From Salibacteraceae bacterium (GTDB lineage Bacteria > Bacteroidota > Bacteroidia > Flavobacteriales_G > Salibacteraceae): DNA of 10,913 bases. The translations under genes were made by a program, and so were the position numbers. Below are positions 1 through 8,153 of this stretch, one piece after another. Every line of letters starts with the position of its first letter. Positions within the stretch are counted from its first letter, which is position 1. Below the pieces are notes generated by a model. That model worked only from the letters and a program-made list of their open reading frames with translations, made no database searches and was not told the origin of the DNA. The DNA is taken from the NCBI GenBank assembly GCA_023262195.1, contig JALRDM010000228.1, positions 1 to 10,913 on the forward strand, written 5' to 3'.

Positions 1-2302
1 CATCCATGGTGGAAATACACTTTGGATGCCTTAAGAGACTTTTCGGGGTAAACACTACTAGCGGAATACGAAACGGCCAATACAACTGACGTCTCAAGGC
101 ATGAAAGAAATTTGCGGGCGTTGTACAATTAACAATTTGCATATTGTCTTCAGCACTTTGCTGAAGGAATCTTTCGAGCCTTGCAGAAGAATGCTCAGCA
201 CCTTGACCCTCATACCCATGGGGCAGTAACAAGACTAGCCCATTCATACACATCCACTTATCTTCAGCTGCAGTCAAGAATTGATCAATGATGATTTGCG
301 CTCCGTTAAAAAAGTCTCCAAACTGAGCTTCCCAAATTGTAAGAGCCATTGGATTGGCCATTGCATACCCATATTCAAAGCCGAGCACGCCATATTCTGA
401 AAGCAGAGAATTGTAAATATGGAATTGACCTTGCATAGGACTAATATTCTTCAATGGAAAATATTGTTCTTTGCTATCCTCCAAGGTAATGGCTGCGTGT
501 CTATGCGAAAAAGTACCTCGCTGCACATCTTGTCCACTAATACGAACCGGATAAGCCTCCCACAAGAGTGTGGCATATGCCATTTGCTCGGCTATAGCCC
601 AATCAAGTCTATCTTCCTCAATCATTTTGAGCCTGTCATCCATTAACTTGACAATCTTTTTGAAGAAGGGCTTATCCTTAGGAAGCGTATTGGCCAATTT
701 AGCCAATTCCATAAGCTTCGACTTATCAAAACCTGTATCGGGAGACTGCTCAAAATCTTTACTCTCCGAATGTCTCATACCAGTCCAGCTCGCTTCTAGG
801 AAATTAGTAATGTGGGCAACTTCCTTTTGCTTAGCATCAGACAGTCGATCTTGAAGGAATTTATTGAAGTCCGTTTCAATCTTCTTGGCTGCATCGTGAG
901 TTAAAACCCCCTCATTTATGAGGCGCTCAACGTAAAGCTGGCGAGGGTTTTTGTGTTTGGCGATTGTCTTATACAAGATGGGCTGAGTGAAGCGCGGCTC
1001 ATCTCCTTCGTTGTGACCATACTTTCTATAACAAAGCAAATCAATGAAAACATCTTGATGATATTTCTGGCGATACTCCACGGCAAGTTTAGTAACATGG
1101 ACAACCGCCTCCACGTCATCACCGTTCACATGAAAAATCGGAGACAGGGTCACCTTTCCAACATCTGTACAATACGTACTGGATCGACCATCGATGTAAT
1201 TCGTAGTAAATCCGATTTGATTATTGACCACGATGTGTATGGTTCCGCCAGTACGATAACCATTGAGCTGCGACATTTGCACGACCTCGTAAACAATTCC
1301 TTGTCCAGCGATGGACGCATCCCCATGAATTAGTATTGGGATAATCTTGTTCTCATCTTGCAGGTAGGTATCGATTTTTGATCGTACAATGCCATGTACC
1401 ACCGGGTCTACAGCTTCTAAATGCGATGGATTTGGCGCAAGTGTCAGTTGCAACTTGCGACCTGCTTCGGTTTTCACTTCTGAAGACATGCCGAGGTGGT
1501 ACTTCACATCACCATCAAAAAGATTGTCTTCATATTCCTTTCCCTCAAATTCACTAAAGATTTCGCTGTATGTTTTCTTAAGCACGTTGGCCAGTACATT
1601 CAACCTACCTCGGTGTGCCATACCAATCACAACTTCATCAACTCCCGATTCTGAACCATTTTGGACAATTACATCCAAGGCAGGAATTAATGCCTCTCCC
1701 CCCTCTAACGAGAATCGCTTCTGACCTACAAACTTTTTATGTAAAAAGCTCTCGAAAACCACCGCTTCATTAAGCTTTTCGAGCATGGCCATTTTATGGT
1801 CTGTTGAGAATTTTGTAGCATTCTTAGACGATTCAATTTTCTTTTGAATCCAATCTACCACCTCAGGTTGGCGAATATATGTGTACTCAACCCCTACACT
1901 CTTGCAATAGGTTTCCTCTAAGTGTGCAACTATATCTTTCAACTTGGCAGTGCCAATCCCAATTTCATTACCTGCTTGAAACTCGGTATCCAAATCTTGA
2001 CTAGACAAACCAAAGTTTTCAAGTGCGAGGGTTGGAGAGTACTTTCTTCGCTCCCTTACTGGGTTTGTTTGAGTAAAGAGATGACCTCTGGATCGATAAG
2101 CATCGATCAACTCGATTACTTGAAACTCTTTTAATGTGCCTTGTGGAGGCGTATCCGTATCATAGTTGGCTTGAAAAAATTCAAATCCGGAAAAAAACTT
2201 TTGCCAATCAGGGTCAACTGAATTGGGATCTGATTTGAAAGACTTGTATAAGTCTTCTATTGCATTGACATCGGCATTACCAATGAAGGAAAATTTATCC
2301 AT
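1..2302 (-). CDS. sucA: 2-oxoglutarate dehydrogenase E1 component (partial, 3' end outside window)
   Basis: Thiamine-diphosphate enzyme that decarboxylates 2-oxoglutarate and passes the succinyl group to the E2 lipoyl domain in the TCA cycle. I translated the minus strand from ATG at 2302: 767 codons stay open to the window edge, against about 930 for the family, so roughly the last 160 residues are missing. Residues 1-40 (FSFIGNADVNAIEDLY, then DPNSVDPDW) match the E1 N-terminal segment that contacts the E2 core. GMAHRGRLNVL at about 227-237 carries the active-site region histidine (H230). HGDASIAGQG around D328, followed by GGTIHIVVNNQIGFTT, is the diphosphate/Mg-binding region. RKYGHNEGDEP (H430) and LPHGYEGQGAEHSSARLERF near the end are further hallmarks. 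The frame is unbroken, with no frameshift. A TAnnTTTG element lies 25 bases upstream of the ATG, so it probably has its own promoter. sucB would be expected downstream, outside the window. Confidence 0.97.
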   Translation of the reverse strand, partial: MDKFSFIGNADVNAIEDLYKSFKSDPNSVDPDWQKFFSGFEFFQANYDTDTPPQGTLKEFQVIELIDAYRSRGHLFTQTNPVRERRKYSPTLALENFGLSSQDLDTEFQAGNEIGIGTAKLKDIVAHLEETYCKSVGVEYTYIRQPEVVDWIQKKIESSKNATKFSTDHKMAMLEKLNEAVVFESFLHKKFVGQKRFSLEGGEALIPALDVIVQNGSESGVDEVVIGMAHRGRLNVLANVLKKTYSEIFSEFEGKEYEDNLFDGDVKYHLGMSSEVKTEAGRKLQLTLAPNPSHLEAVDPVVHGIVRSKIDTYLQDENKIIPILIHGDASIAGQGIVYEVVQMSQLNGYRTGGTIHIVVNNQIGFTTNYIDGRSSTYCTDVGKVTLSPIFHVNGDDVEAVVHVTKLAVEYRQKYHQDVFIDLLCYRKYGHNEGDEPRFTQPILYKTIAKHKNPRQLYVERLINEGVLTHDAAKKIETDFNKFLQDRLSDAKQKEVAHITNFLEASWTGMRHSESKDFEQSPDTGFDKSKLMELAKLANTLPKDKPFFKKIVKLMDDRLKMIEEDRLDWAIAEQMAYATLLWEAYPVRISGQDVQRGTFSHRHAAITLEDSKEQYFPLKNISPMQGQFHIYNSLLSEYGVLGFEYGYAMANPMALTIWEAQFGDFFNGAQIIIDQFLTAAEDKWMCMNGLVLLLPHGYEGQGAEHSSARLERFLQQSAEDNMQIVNCTTPANFFHALRRQLYWPFRIPLVVFTPKSLLRHPKCISTMD

Positions 2303-2326
2303 TGAGATTTTAGTCGAAATGAGTAA

Positions 2327-2334
2327 CAAATCTA
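2327..2334 (-). promoter_or_regulatory. Putative Bacteroidota -7 promoter element for sucA
   Basis: The minus strand reads TAGATTTG, an exact match to the TAnnTTTG -7 consensus of Bacteroidota housekeeping sigma factors. It would place the transcription start near 2323 and give a leader of about 21 bases. No TTG-type -33 element is visible 17-23 bases upstream, so this is only half a promoter. It sits in the 67-base gap between sucA and the small gene upstream of it, where a sucA promoter is expected. Confidence 0.45.
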
Positions 2335-2369
2335 AAACAATATAGGTTGAATCTTTGGCGATTATTCAG

Positions 2370-2714
2370 CTACACGCGATTGGACCAATTCAATCTAAAC
2401 CAAACTTTTTGTAAGATTCTTGGAGCGATCAGTTCTGCATATTCTTTTGTCGATTGCACATTTCGTAATTGCTTCTCTGAGATATCTAAACAATAATTTA
2501 ATTGGCTGAGATTGTTAGCATTACGGTCACTTTGGCTAATACTCGTGGCAATATCTTCCATAAAAGCTGCAATCGAGTTTGGTACAATTGCGAGCGTTAA
2601 CGAACAATTAGCCAACTTTGCATCCTTATTGAATTGATGCGTGGCTTCGGCCAGCATCAATTCTAAGATATCTTGATTAGATTCTATGTCACGAATAATC
2701 CTCTTTAATTCCAC
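2370..2714 (-). CDS. Small hypothetical protein, unrecognised (114 aa)
   Basis: I do not recognise the family. The reading frame from GTG at 2714 gives 114 residues, mostly polar and likely alpha-helical: charged heptad-like stretches at 1-35, a short hydrophobic run (LTLAIVPNSIAAFM) at about 39-52, an Asn/Ser/Gln-rich middle, and a basic, Trp-containing end. There is no signal peptide, no convincing membrane helix and no metal-binding cysteine pattern. Start choice is uncertain. GTG 2714 leaves 3 bases before the start of the divergent epimerase gene; an in-frame ATG at 2657 would give 95 residues. It lies 67 bases upstream of sucA on the same strand, but sucA seems to have its own promoter element. 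It fills a gap that has no competing frame on either strand, which supports it being a real gene. Function cannot be inferred. Confidence 0.6.
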   Translation of the reverse strand: MELKRIIRDIESNQDILELMLAEATHQFNKDAKLANCSLTLAIVPNSIAAFMEDIATSISQSDRNANNLSQLNYCLDISEKQLRNVQSTKEYAELIAPRILQKVWFRLNWSNRV

Positions 2715-2717
2715 TTC

Positions 2718-3647
2718 ATGCCAAAGGTATTGATCACTGGCGGCAGCGGTCTCATAGGCTCTAAATTATCTACTTTGCTGAGAGACAGAGGAACTGATGT
2801 AGTGCACGTTTCAAGAAATGTCACGGGCAAAGAAGAGTTCAAAACGTATGAATGGGATGTGAAAAATCAGACCATGGACTCAAAGGCGCTTGACGGTGTT
2901 GAATCGATCATACACCTGGCAGGAGCGCCAATAGCCGAAGAAAAATGGACTGCTGAGCGAAAAAAGGAGATTCTAGATAGCCGTGTGTTGAGTGCAAAGT
3001 TGTTGCTCGATACCTGTCAAGCAAACAACATAAAGTTGGAGCATTTCATTTCTGCTTCTGCCATTGGCTGGTATCCACAGGTAATTAGTGACACCATTTA
3101 TGATGAGAGTGCTGAGGTTGCATCGGGCTTTTTAGGCGATGTCTGCAAGGCTTGGGAAGCATCTGCCGACAATATGCAGCAGGTGTCAAAGCGTGTCTCC
3201 AAAGTGCGGATCGGCCTTGTCTTGTCTCGCTATGGTGGTGCTCTGAAACAAATTGAGCGACCAATAAAGTTCTATGCAGGAGCCGCACTTGGCACAGGTA
3301 AGCAGCAAGTGCCATGGATTCATAGGTTTGATGTGGCCAATATATTCTGCTATTTATTAGACCATCGTTTGGCTGGAGTTTATAATGCTGTAGGTCCTGA
3401 GTTTTGCGATATTAAAAACTTTATGCAAACCGTGGCAGATATTATTGACAGGCCCATTATGCTTCCAAATATGCCGGAGTTTCTTATAAGATTACTTTTT
3501 GGTGATTCAGCAGAGTTAGTGCTCTATGGACCAAAAATCTCGTGTGAAAAGATCTTGAGTGAAGGCTTCCAATTTGAATTCCCTACGATGACCTCGGCTC
3601 TCTTCAATATTTATTGGAGCCCACAGGCCGCTACACCTTCCGTTTGA
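2718..3647 (+). CDS. TIGR01777-family NAD(P)-binding epimerase-like SDR protein (YfcH type)
   Basis: Extended-SDR protein of the YfcH/SDR39U1 group, annotated as sugar-nucleotide epimerases by fold; the true substrate of the family is not established. It should be cytosolic. Its 309 residues show the nucleotide-binding loop TGGSGLIG at 7-14, HLAGAPI at 66-72, the SASAIGWYP segment at 112-120, and the family hallmark LGTGKQQVPWIH at about 191-202. A C-terminal DUF1731-like part covers roughly 248-296 (LPNMPEFLIRLLFGD, then GFQFEFPT). The start is ATG 2718; a divergent small gene begins 3 bases upstream, so its promoter must lie within that gene. The last dozen residues (from about W300) extend past where the family normally ends at ALxxxL. 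They overlap the 3' end of the convergent prenyl synthase gene by 17 bases. Confidence 0.9.
   Translation: MPKVLITGGSGLIGSKLSTLLRDRGTDVVHVSRNVTGKEEFKTYEWDVKNQTMDSKALDGVESIIHLAGAPIAEEKWTAERKKEILDSRVLSAKLLLDTCQANNIKLEHFISASAIGWYPQVISDTIYDESAEVASGFLGDVCKAWEASADNMQQVSKRVSKVRIGLVLSRYGGALKQIERPIKFYAGAALGTGKQQVPWIHRFDVANIFCYLLDHRLAGVYNAVGPEFCDIKNFMQTVADIIDRPIMLPNMPEFLIRLLFGDSAELVLYGPKISCEKILSEGFQFEFPTMTSALFNIYWSPQAATPSV
2722..2729 (-). promoter_or_regulatory. Possible -7 element for the small hypothetical gene
   Basis: The minus strand reads TACCTTTG, an exact TAnnTTTG match, 8 bases before the GTG at 2714. It would predict a start site near 2718 and an almost leaderless message. It lies inside the first codons of the divergent epimerase gene and has no -33 partner, so chance is a real possibility. 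Confidence 0.25.
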
Positions 3648-4599
3648 CCAATTGGTTTACCAACCAGGAGAGCGTTTTTTTAGCGTCAGCATTTCCATCA
3701 ATCAACTCCAATGCCTTGATTGCTTGGTCCGATCGACTTTCTACTTCTGTCTGTGCCAGCGATTCAATTCCCAATTCTGAATAAACACTCATCACCGCCT
3801 TTATTCTAGATTCGTTGGCTGGTGCTGCATATGCATCTCGCAATCTCTTTTTTTGGTCATCGTTGGCCAACTCAAAAGCTTTAATGGTTAGCCAAGTTCT
3901 TTTGCCTTCTAGTATATCGCCCCCACTAACCTTGCCAAACTGATCTCCTCCAAAGGCATCCAAGTAATCATCTTGTACTTGGAATGCTAGCCCCATCGAT
4001 TCGGTAAACTGAGTCAGATATTCCAATTGCTCTCCATAGTATCCTACGTTCATCGCTCCTAACTTAATTGATCCTGAAAGCAACACGGCTGTTTTAAGTC
4101 GGATCATTTTTAAGTAATCTTCCATGGGCACTTCATCCAACAGCGCATAATCCATGTCAAGTTGCTGCCCTTCGCAAACCTCCATAGCTGTTTTGGAGAA
4201 CAACTCAAGTCGGTTTGCCAAGCTTTCTGGAGAGCCATTAGCGATTAGCTGATATGCAAGCACCAGCATTCCATCCCCGCTAAGCAAAGCAATATTCTCA
4301 TCCCATTTTTTATGTACGGTTGGAACTTGCCTACGAATCTCTGCTCCATCCATCATATCATCATGCAGCAATGTAAAATTGTGAAACACCTCCACGGCCA
4401 AAGCTTGACTCAAGGATGACTCGAATGAATCAGAAAATAGTTTAGCACCTAGCAATGTCAAAACAGGTCTGACTCGCTTACCTCCCAGCGAAAGGATGTA
4501 CCGCATTGGTTCGTAAAGGTTCTTCGGCTCGTCTGGGATAGAAATCTGCTTGATTTCCTTTTCTATTCTGGCTAACAACTCCGCGTAAAGTGCGTCCAT
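3631..4599 (-). CDS. Trans-polyprenyl diphosphate synthase (FPP/GGPP synthase-like)
   Basis: Soluble class-I prenyltransferase that adds isopentenyl diphosphate units to an allylic primer, making precursors of quinones, undecaprenyl lipid carrier, carotenoids or similar. The 322 residues match the family. GGKRVRP at 39-45 binds diphosphate. The first Asp-rich motif DDMMD is at 80-84, followed by the basic RR at 89-90. RLKT is at 167-170. The second Asp-rich motif DDYLD is at 210-214 within FQVQDDYLDAFG, and GGDILEGKRTWL follows at 226-237. The first motif has the short DDxxD spacing, without the two-residue insertion of bacterial type-II FPP synthases, and Phe75 lies five residues before it. 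In archaeal-type enzymes a Phe there limits the product to about C20, so a C15-C20 product is inferred. It is the last gene of a minus-strand operon, 3 bases after rfbA, and its tail overlaps the epimerase gene. Confidence 0.93.
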   Translation of the reverse strand: MDALYAELLARIEKEIKQISIPDEPKNLYEPMRYILSLGGKRVRPVLTLLGAKLFSDSFESSLSQALAVEVFHNFTLLHDDMMDGAEIRRQVPTVHKKWDENIALLSGDGMLVLAYQLIANGSPESLANRLELFSKTAMEVCEGQQLDMDYALLDEVPMEDYLKMIRLKTAVLLSGSIKLGAMNVGYYGEQLEYLTQFTESMGLAFQVQDDYLDAFGGDQFGKVSGGDILEGKRTWLTIKAFELANDDQKKRLRDAYAAPANESRIKAVMSVYSELGIESLAQTEVESRSDQAIKALELIDGNADAKKTLSWLVNQLVKRKV

Positions 4600-4602
4600 G
4601 AT

Positions 4603-5463
4603 TTAGCGTATGATATTCATAAGGTATTCTCCGTAACCGCTTTTTACCAAAGGCTTGGCCAAGTCTCTAAGTTGATCATTAGTAATAAAACCCATTCTAA
4701 ATGCGATCTCTTCAATGCACCCAATTTTAAGACCTTGTCGCTCTTCAATAACTTGAACAAACTGTCCTGCTTGCATCAATGATGGGAACGTGCCAGTATC
4801 AAGCCAAGCATAACCTCTACCCATGACACGTACTTCTAGCTCATCCATCTCCAAGTACTTTTTATTGACATCAGTTATTTCGTACTCTCCACGCGCACTT
4901 GGTTTAAGATTCTCAGCGATTTCTACTACACGGTTATCATAGAAATACAAACCTGGTACGGCATAGCTTGATTTAGGTACATCTGGCTTTTCTTCCAGTG
5001 AAATCGCCTTACGATTCTCATCAAACTCCACCACTCCATATCGCTCAGGATCATTTACATGATACGCAAAGACTACGCCACCCTTCGAATCGACCGCAGA
5101 TTGAACGAGTTTTTGCATGGCATGACCAAAGAAAATATTGTCGCCCAAAATGAGTGAAACATTATCCGCACCAATGAATTCCTTGCCCAATACAAAGGCC
5201 TGCGCTAATCCATTTGGAACTTCCTGGACTTTGTAAGAAAAATTACAGCCTATTTGCTCTCCGCTTCCGAGTAATCGCTCGAAGTTTGGAAGATCTTGCG
5301 GTGTTGAAATAATCAGAATATCACGAATACCTGCCATCATCAAAATAGACAATGGGTAATAGATCATCGGTTTGTCATAAACCGGCAACATTTGCTTACT
5401 TGTAGCGAGTGTGAGAGGGTGCAGTCTTGTACCCGCACCGCCCGCTAGAATTATTCCTTTCAT
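4603..5463 (-). CDS. rfbA: Glucose-1-phosphate thymidylyltransferase
   Basis: Converts glucose-1-phosphate and dTTP to dTDP-glucose and diphosphate, the first step towards dTDP-L-rhamnose and other dTDP-deoxysugars used in surface polysaccharides; cytosolic. At 286 residues it is the usual RmlA/RfbA length. It shows the nucleotidyltransferase signature [13 protein letters not shown] at 6-18, [12 protein letters not shown] at 22-33, LGDNIFFG at 106-113 with metal ligand D108, EEKP at 157-160, EYEITDVN at 193-200, and AWLDTGT at 219-225 with D222, the second metal ligand. It starts 3 bases after the exporter stop codon and ends 3 bases before the prenyl synthase start, so it is translated from a shared message. 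The rest of the rhamnose pathway (rfbB, rfbC, rfbD) is not in the window, so this copy is detached from the usual rfb cluster. Confidence 0.96.
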   Translation of the reverse strand: MKGIILAGGAGTRLHPLTLATSKQMLPVYDKPMIYYPLSILMMAGIRDILIISTPQDLPNFERLLGSGEQIGCNFSYKVQEVPNGLAQAFVLGKEFIGADNVSLILGDNIFFGHAMQKLVQSAVDSKGGVVFAYHVNDPERYGVVEFDENRKAISLEEKPDVPKSSYAVPGLYFYDNRVVEIAENLKPSARGEYEITDVNKKYLEMDELEVRVMGRGYAWLDTGTFPSLMQAGQFVQVIEERQGLKIGCIEEIAFRMGFITNDQLRDLAKPLVKSGYGEYLMNIIR

Positions 5464-5466
5464 AAA

Positions 5467-8085
5467 TTATTCAAATCCATTTTTAGGTTTAAAGTCGAGG
5501 TCATCCAACTCAATATCCTCTTCCTCATCCAGTATTTGGAACAGTGGCTCTTGAAATGATTTTGTAACCATCCCTTTTTCTAAGGTCATCAAGAAAGATG
5601 GAAGTAAAATGAGGTTAGCAAACATCGCAACAAGCATGGTTAAAGACACGAGCAATCCAAGCGCCTTAGTGCCTCCGAATTGTGAAGAATCGAACACGCT
5701 GAATCCAAAAAATAGAATGATGGAAGTATAAACCATACTCACCCCTGTTTCCTGCAGTGCGCTATTCACCGAGCGGCCTATGTCGTTTTTATGATGCTTT
5801 AATTCTTGCCTGTACTTTGCCAAAAAGTGAATGGTATCATCAACAGAAATTCCAAAGGCAATACTGAATACAAGCAAAGTCGAAGGCTTAATTGCGACTC
5901 CAAAAAAGCCCATTACAGCACCTGTGAACAATAAGGGGATTAGATTGGTGATGACTGAGACCACAATCATTCTGAAAGAATTAAACACCGCGGCCATGAG
6001 TAGAGCTACAATCAGTATGGCGATGCTAAGGCTCACAAAGAGATTGCGCACTAAGTAATTGGTTCCTTTTAAAAAGGTAATACTTGGTCCAGTAAAGTCA
6101 AAGTCAATGTATGACTCCGATACTGCCGATTTGAATCGATCAAAATTATTTGCATCTGAAGCAACAGCTACTTCTTTGATGTCTAGTTTTTCACTCGCGT
6201 TTGAATCAGACATTAGGTTCACAAATTGCCTCTTGGCTAAACTATTGCGCTTCAAAATATACCTCGCCAAAGAGTCTTTTTCTACTGGCGTTGGTGAATT
6301 TGAAATTACAGATATCAGAGAATCCTCCTTTGCTCTTTTTGGATTAAGAATAGCGTCTACTCGAGGTGTGATAACTGACAGAAGACTATCCATTTCTTTG
6401 GTGGCGATATCCTCGATTTGCAAGCTAATTCGAGCAAATTGCTCCGTACTATCGATGTACGAGTGTAGTAGCCCTTGGTCAGCATTTGCGTTTTCTATGT
6501 AGTCCGCAAAAAAGGCGCGCTCCCTTGTTTCAATTAATCCATATTTTTCTGGATTACCATTGTAAAAGGCTTGACGAACAAACTTCAGTGCATCCACAAT
6601 GGATATGGATCTGGAAAAGGAAGGATTGTCCTTAAAAACGTCTGAAACCTCATCAAGCTTTTTAAGCATTGATGATTTCATTATTTGTTTGGGTTTACCT
6701 GCATCAACCTGAATCTCAAATGGCACTACACCACCAAAGTTTGATTCAAACCAGCGCAAGTCATATACTATCGGGTGGTCGGTCGGGAGATCGTCAACGA
6801 TGTTTCCGGTAGTTTCAATGCGCAATAATCCAATTAGAGCTATTACAGTGCCAATACCGAATACCCAATAAACCTTGGTGCGATGACCAAACACCACCTT
6901 TTTTAACCAATTGATGAATGCTGTAATCCAGTTTTTCTCGAGATGATCTGTAAAACTGTCTTTTGGAGGATCCATAAAGCTGAAGGTGATGGTAATCACC
7001 AATGTTGAAAGGAAGAACAAAGAAATGATGCTGAGAAAAGCGACAATACCGAATTCTACCAAGATGATGCTCTCAGTAAACGTGAATGTCAAAAAACCAA
7101 CGCCTGTGGTGGCATTGGTCATAAAGGTGGCCTTACCGATACGTGTAACAACACGAGTCAGAGCCTTGGCCTTATTCCCATGGCTCTTCAGTTCCGAATG
7201 AAATTTATTGATCAGATAAATACAATTAGGAATACCGATAACGATTATCAGCGGAGGGATAAGACTCGTTAAAATGGTGATCTCATAACCAAGCGTATTG
7301 ATCGTACCCAAAGACCAAATAACACCTAACCCAACAACGGTCATGGAAATAAGTACAGGTTTAACAGATCGGAAAAAGAACAGCAGAATGATGATGGTAA
7401 CAAGCAAGGTAAGCGCTACAAAAAGTTTGAGCTCTTGCTTAATTAAGTCCGTCATCATTTCTCGGATGTAAGGCATACCAGAGTACTTAACCTCCAAATC
7501 GTACTCTTCTTCAAATGCCTCAACCTTTGATAAAATACTTCCAAAAAAAGCTGACCTATCCGTTGAGTTAAACCGCTCATTGCGCATGGAAATAGCCATC
7601 AGGCTATAATTATTCTCGTGGTTGTATAAGAGGTTTCTGTAAAATGGAAGGTCTTCAAAATCTTCCTGAAGCTTGGACAATTCAGCTTGATCGGAAACCT
7701 TGCCCTGAACCAACGGCCTTATTTCAAATTTTCGAAGCGAATCATTTTTTTCGATGTTGAAAGCACTCCCCACAGAAAGCACCGTATCTACCCCATCTAT
7801 CTTGCTGACCTCACGACCCAATGACCACCACTTATTGAACAAGTCGGGATTATTAAATAGATCCTTTTCGATTCCAATTACAAAAACAGTAGACTCTTCT
7901 TTGAAACGTTCTCGAAACGTATCAAAAGCTATAAGTGCTGGATCTTCATCAGGCAGCATTCTGGGCAAGCCGTAGTATAGTTTCACCCCGCTCGCCTGAT
8001 AAAGCATAAAGCTGGTGATTCCGATCAAAACCGCGATCAACAAAAACCGATATCTCAGAATAAACCCAGCGAGTTTAGCCCACAT
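5467..8085 (-). CDS. RND/MMPL superfamily exporter (COG1033-like, 872 aa)
   Basis: Inner-membrane exporter of the RND superfamily, built as two homologous halves, probably proton-driven; substrate unknown. Predicted membrane segments: one at about 13-30; a cluster between about 219 and 370 (219-237, 243-262, 268-290, 325-345, 346-370); one at about 404-421; and a second cluster between about 681 and 835. The large extracytoplasmic domains are about 31-215 and 422-675. The second half keeps the relay motif GISVDDTIHFLAKY with D749-D750; the matching position in the first half is GIPNCIYLINKF (P286-N287), with no acidic residue. The second soluble domain holds a Ser/Lys-rich stretch at about 565-640 with repeated DSL units. 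The tail is very acidic (DEEEDIELDDLDF). The ATG at 8085 is first in an operon with rfbA and a prenyl synthase. HpnN hopanoid transporters and MmpL lipid exporters are distant relatives, so a lipid cargo is plausible but unproven. Confidence 0.92.
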   Translation of the reverse strand: MWAKLAGFILRYRFLLIAVLIGITSFMLYQASGVKLYYGLPRMLPDEDPALIAFDTFRERFKEESTVFVIGIEKDLFNNPDLFNKWWSLGREVSKIDGVDTVLSVGSAFNIEKNDSLRKFEIRPLVQGKVSDQAELSKLQEDFEDLPFYRNLLYNHENNYSLMAISMRNERFNSTDRSAFFGSILSKVEAFEEEYDLEVKYSGMPYIREMMTDLIKQELKLFVALTLLVTIIILLFFFRSVKPVLISMTVVGLGVIWSLGTINTLGYEITILTSLIPPLIIVIGIPNCIYLINKFHSELKSHGNKAKALTRVVTRIGKATFMTNATTGVGFLTFTFTESIILVEFGIVAFLSIISLFFLSTLVITITFSFMDPPKDSFTDHLEKNWITAFINWLKKVVFGHRTKVYWVFGIGTVIALIGLLRIETTGNIVDDLPTDHPIVYDLRWFESNFGGVVPFEIQVDAGKPKQIMKSSMLKKLDEVSDVFKDNPSFSRSISIVDALKFVRQAFYNGNPEKYGLIETRERAFFADYIENANADQGLLHSYIDSTEQFARISLQIEDIATKEMDSLLSVITPRVDAILNPKRAKEDSLISVISNSPTPVEKDSLARYILKRNSLAKRQFVNLMSDSNASEKLDIKEVAVASDANNFDRFKSAVSESYIDFDFTGPSITFLKGTNYLVRNLFVSLSIAILIVALLMAAVFNSFRMIVVSVITNLIPLLFTGAVMGFFGVAIKPSTLLVFSIAFGISVDDTIHFLAKYRQELKHHKNDIGRSVNSALQETGVSMVYTSIILFFGFSVFDSSQFGGTKALGLLVSLTMLVAMFANLILLPSFLMTLEKGMVTKSFQEPLFQILDEEEDIELDDLDFKPKNGFE

Positions 8086-8153
8086 TATTTGGCGTTTTTT
8101 TCAAAGGCTGCCGAAGGTAAGACTATGCATCCAACCGCCACCTCTATGAACAC

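Noticed and set aside
953..1333. A 126-codon open frame on the plus strand antisense to sucA.
   Set aside because: It lies entirely within the conserved catalytic region of sucA and its product shows no recognisable motif.
3646..3674. TTGG-TTTA-CCAA hairpin followed by a run of seven Ts on the plus strand after the epimerase gene.
   Set aside because: A stem of only four or five pairs, and the T run is separated by about a dozen bases; the whole element lies inside prenyl synthase coding sequence.
6059..6502. A 147-codon open frame on the plus strand antisense to the exporter gene.
   Set aside because: The opposite strand encodes a continuous, motif-rich transporter; this frame shows no domain-like sequence and is a shadow of it.
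8112..8119. TACCTTCG on the minus strand, 27 bases before the exporter ATG, resembling a -7 element.
   Set aside because: One mismatch to TAnnTTTG (TTCG instead of TTTG) and no -33 partner. The position is right for the operon promoter, but support is too thin to annotate.
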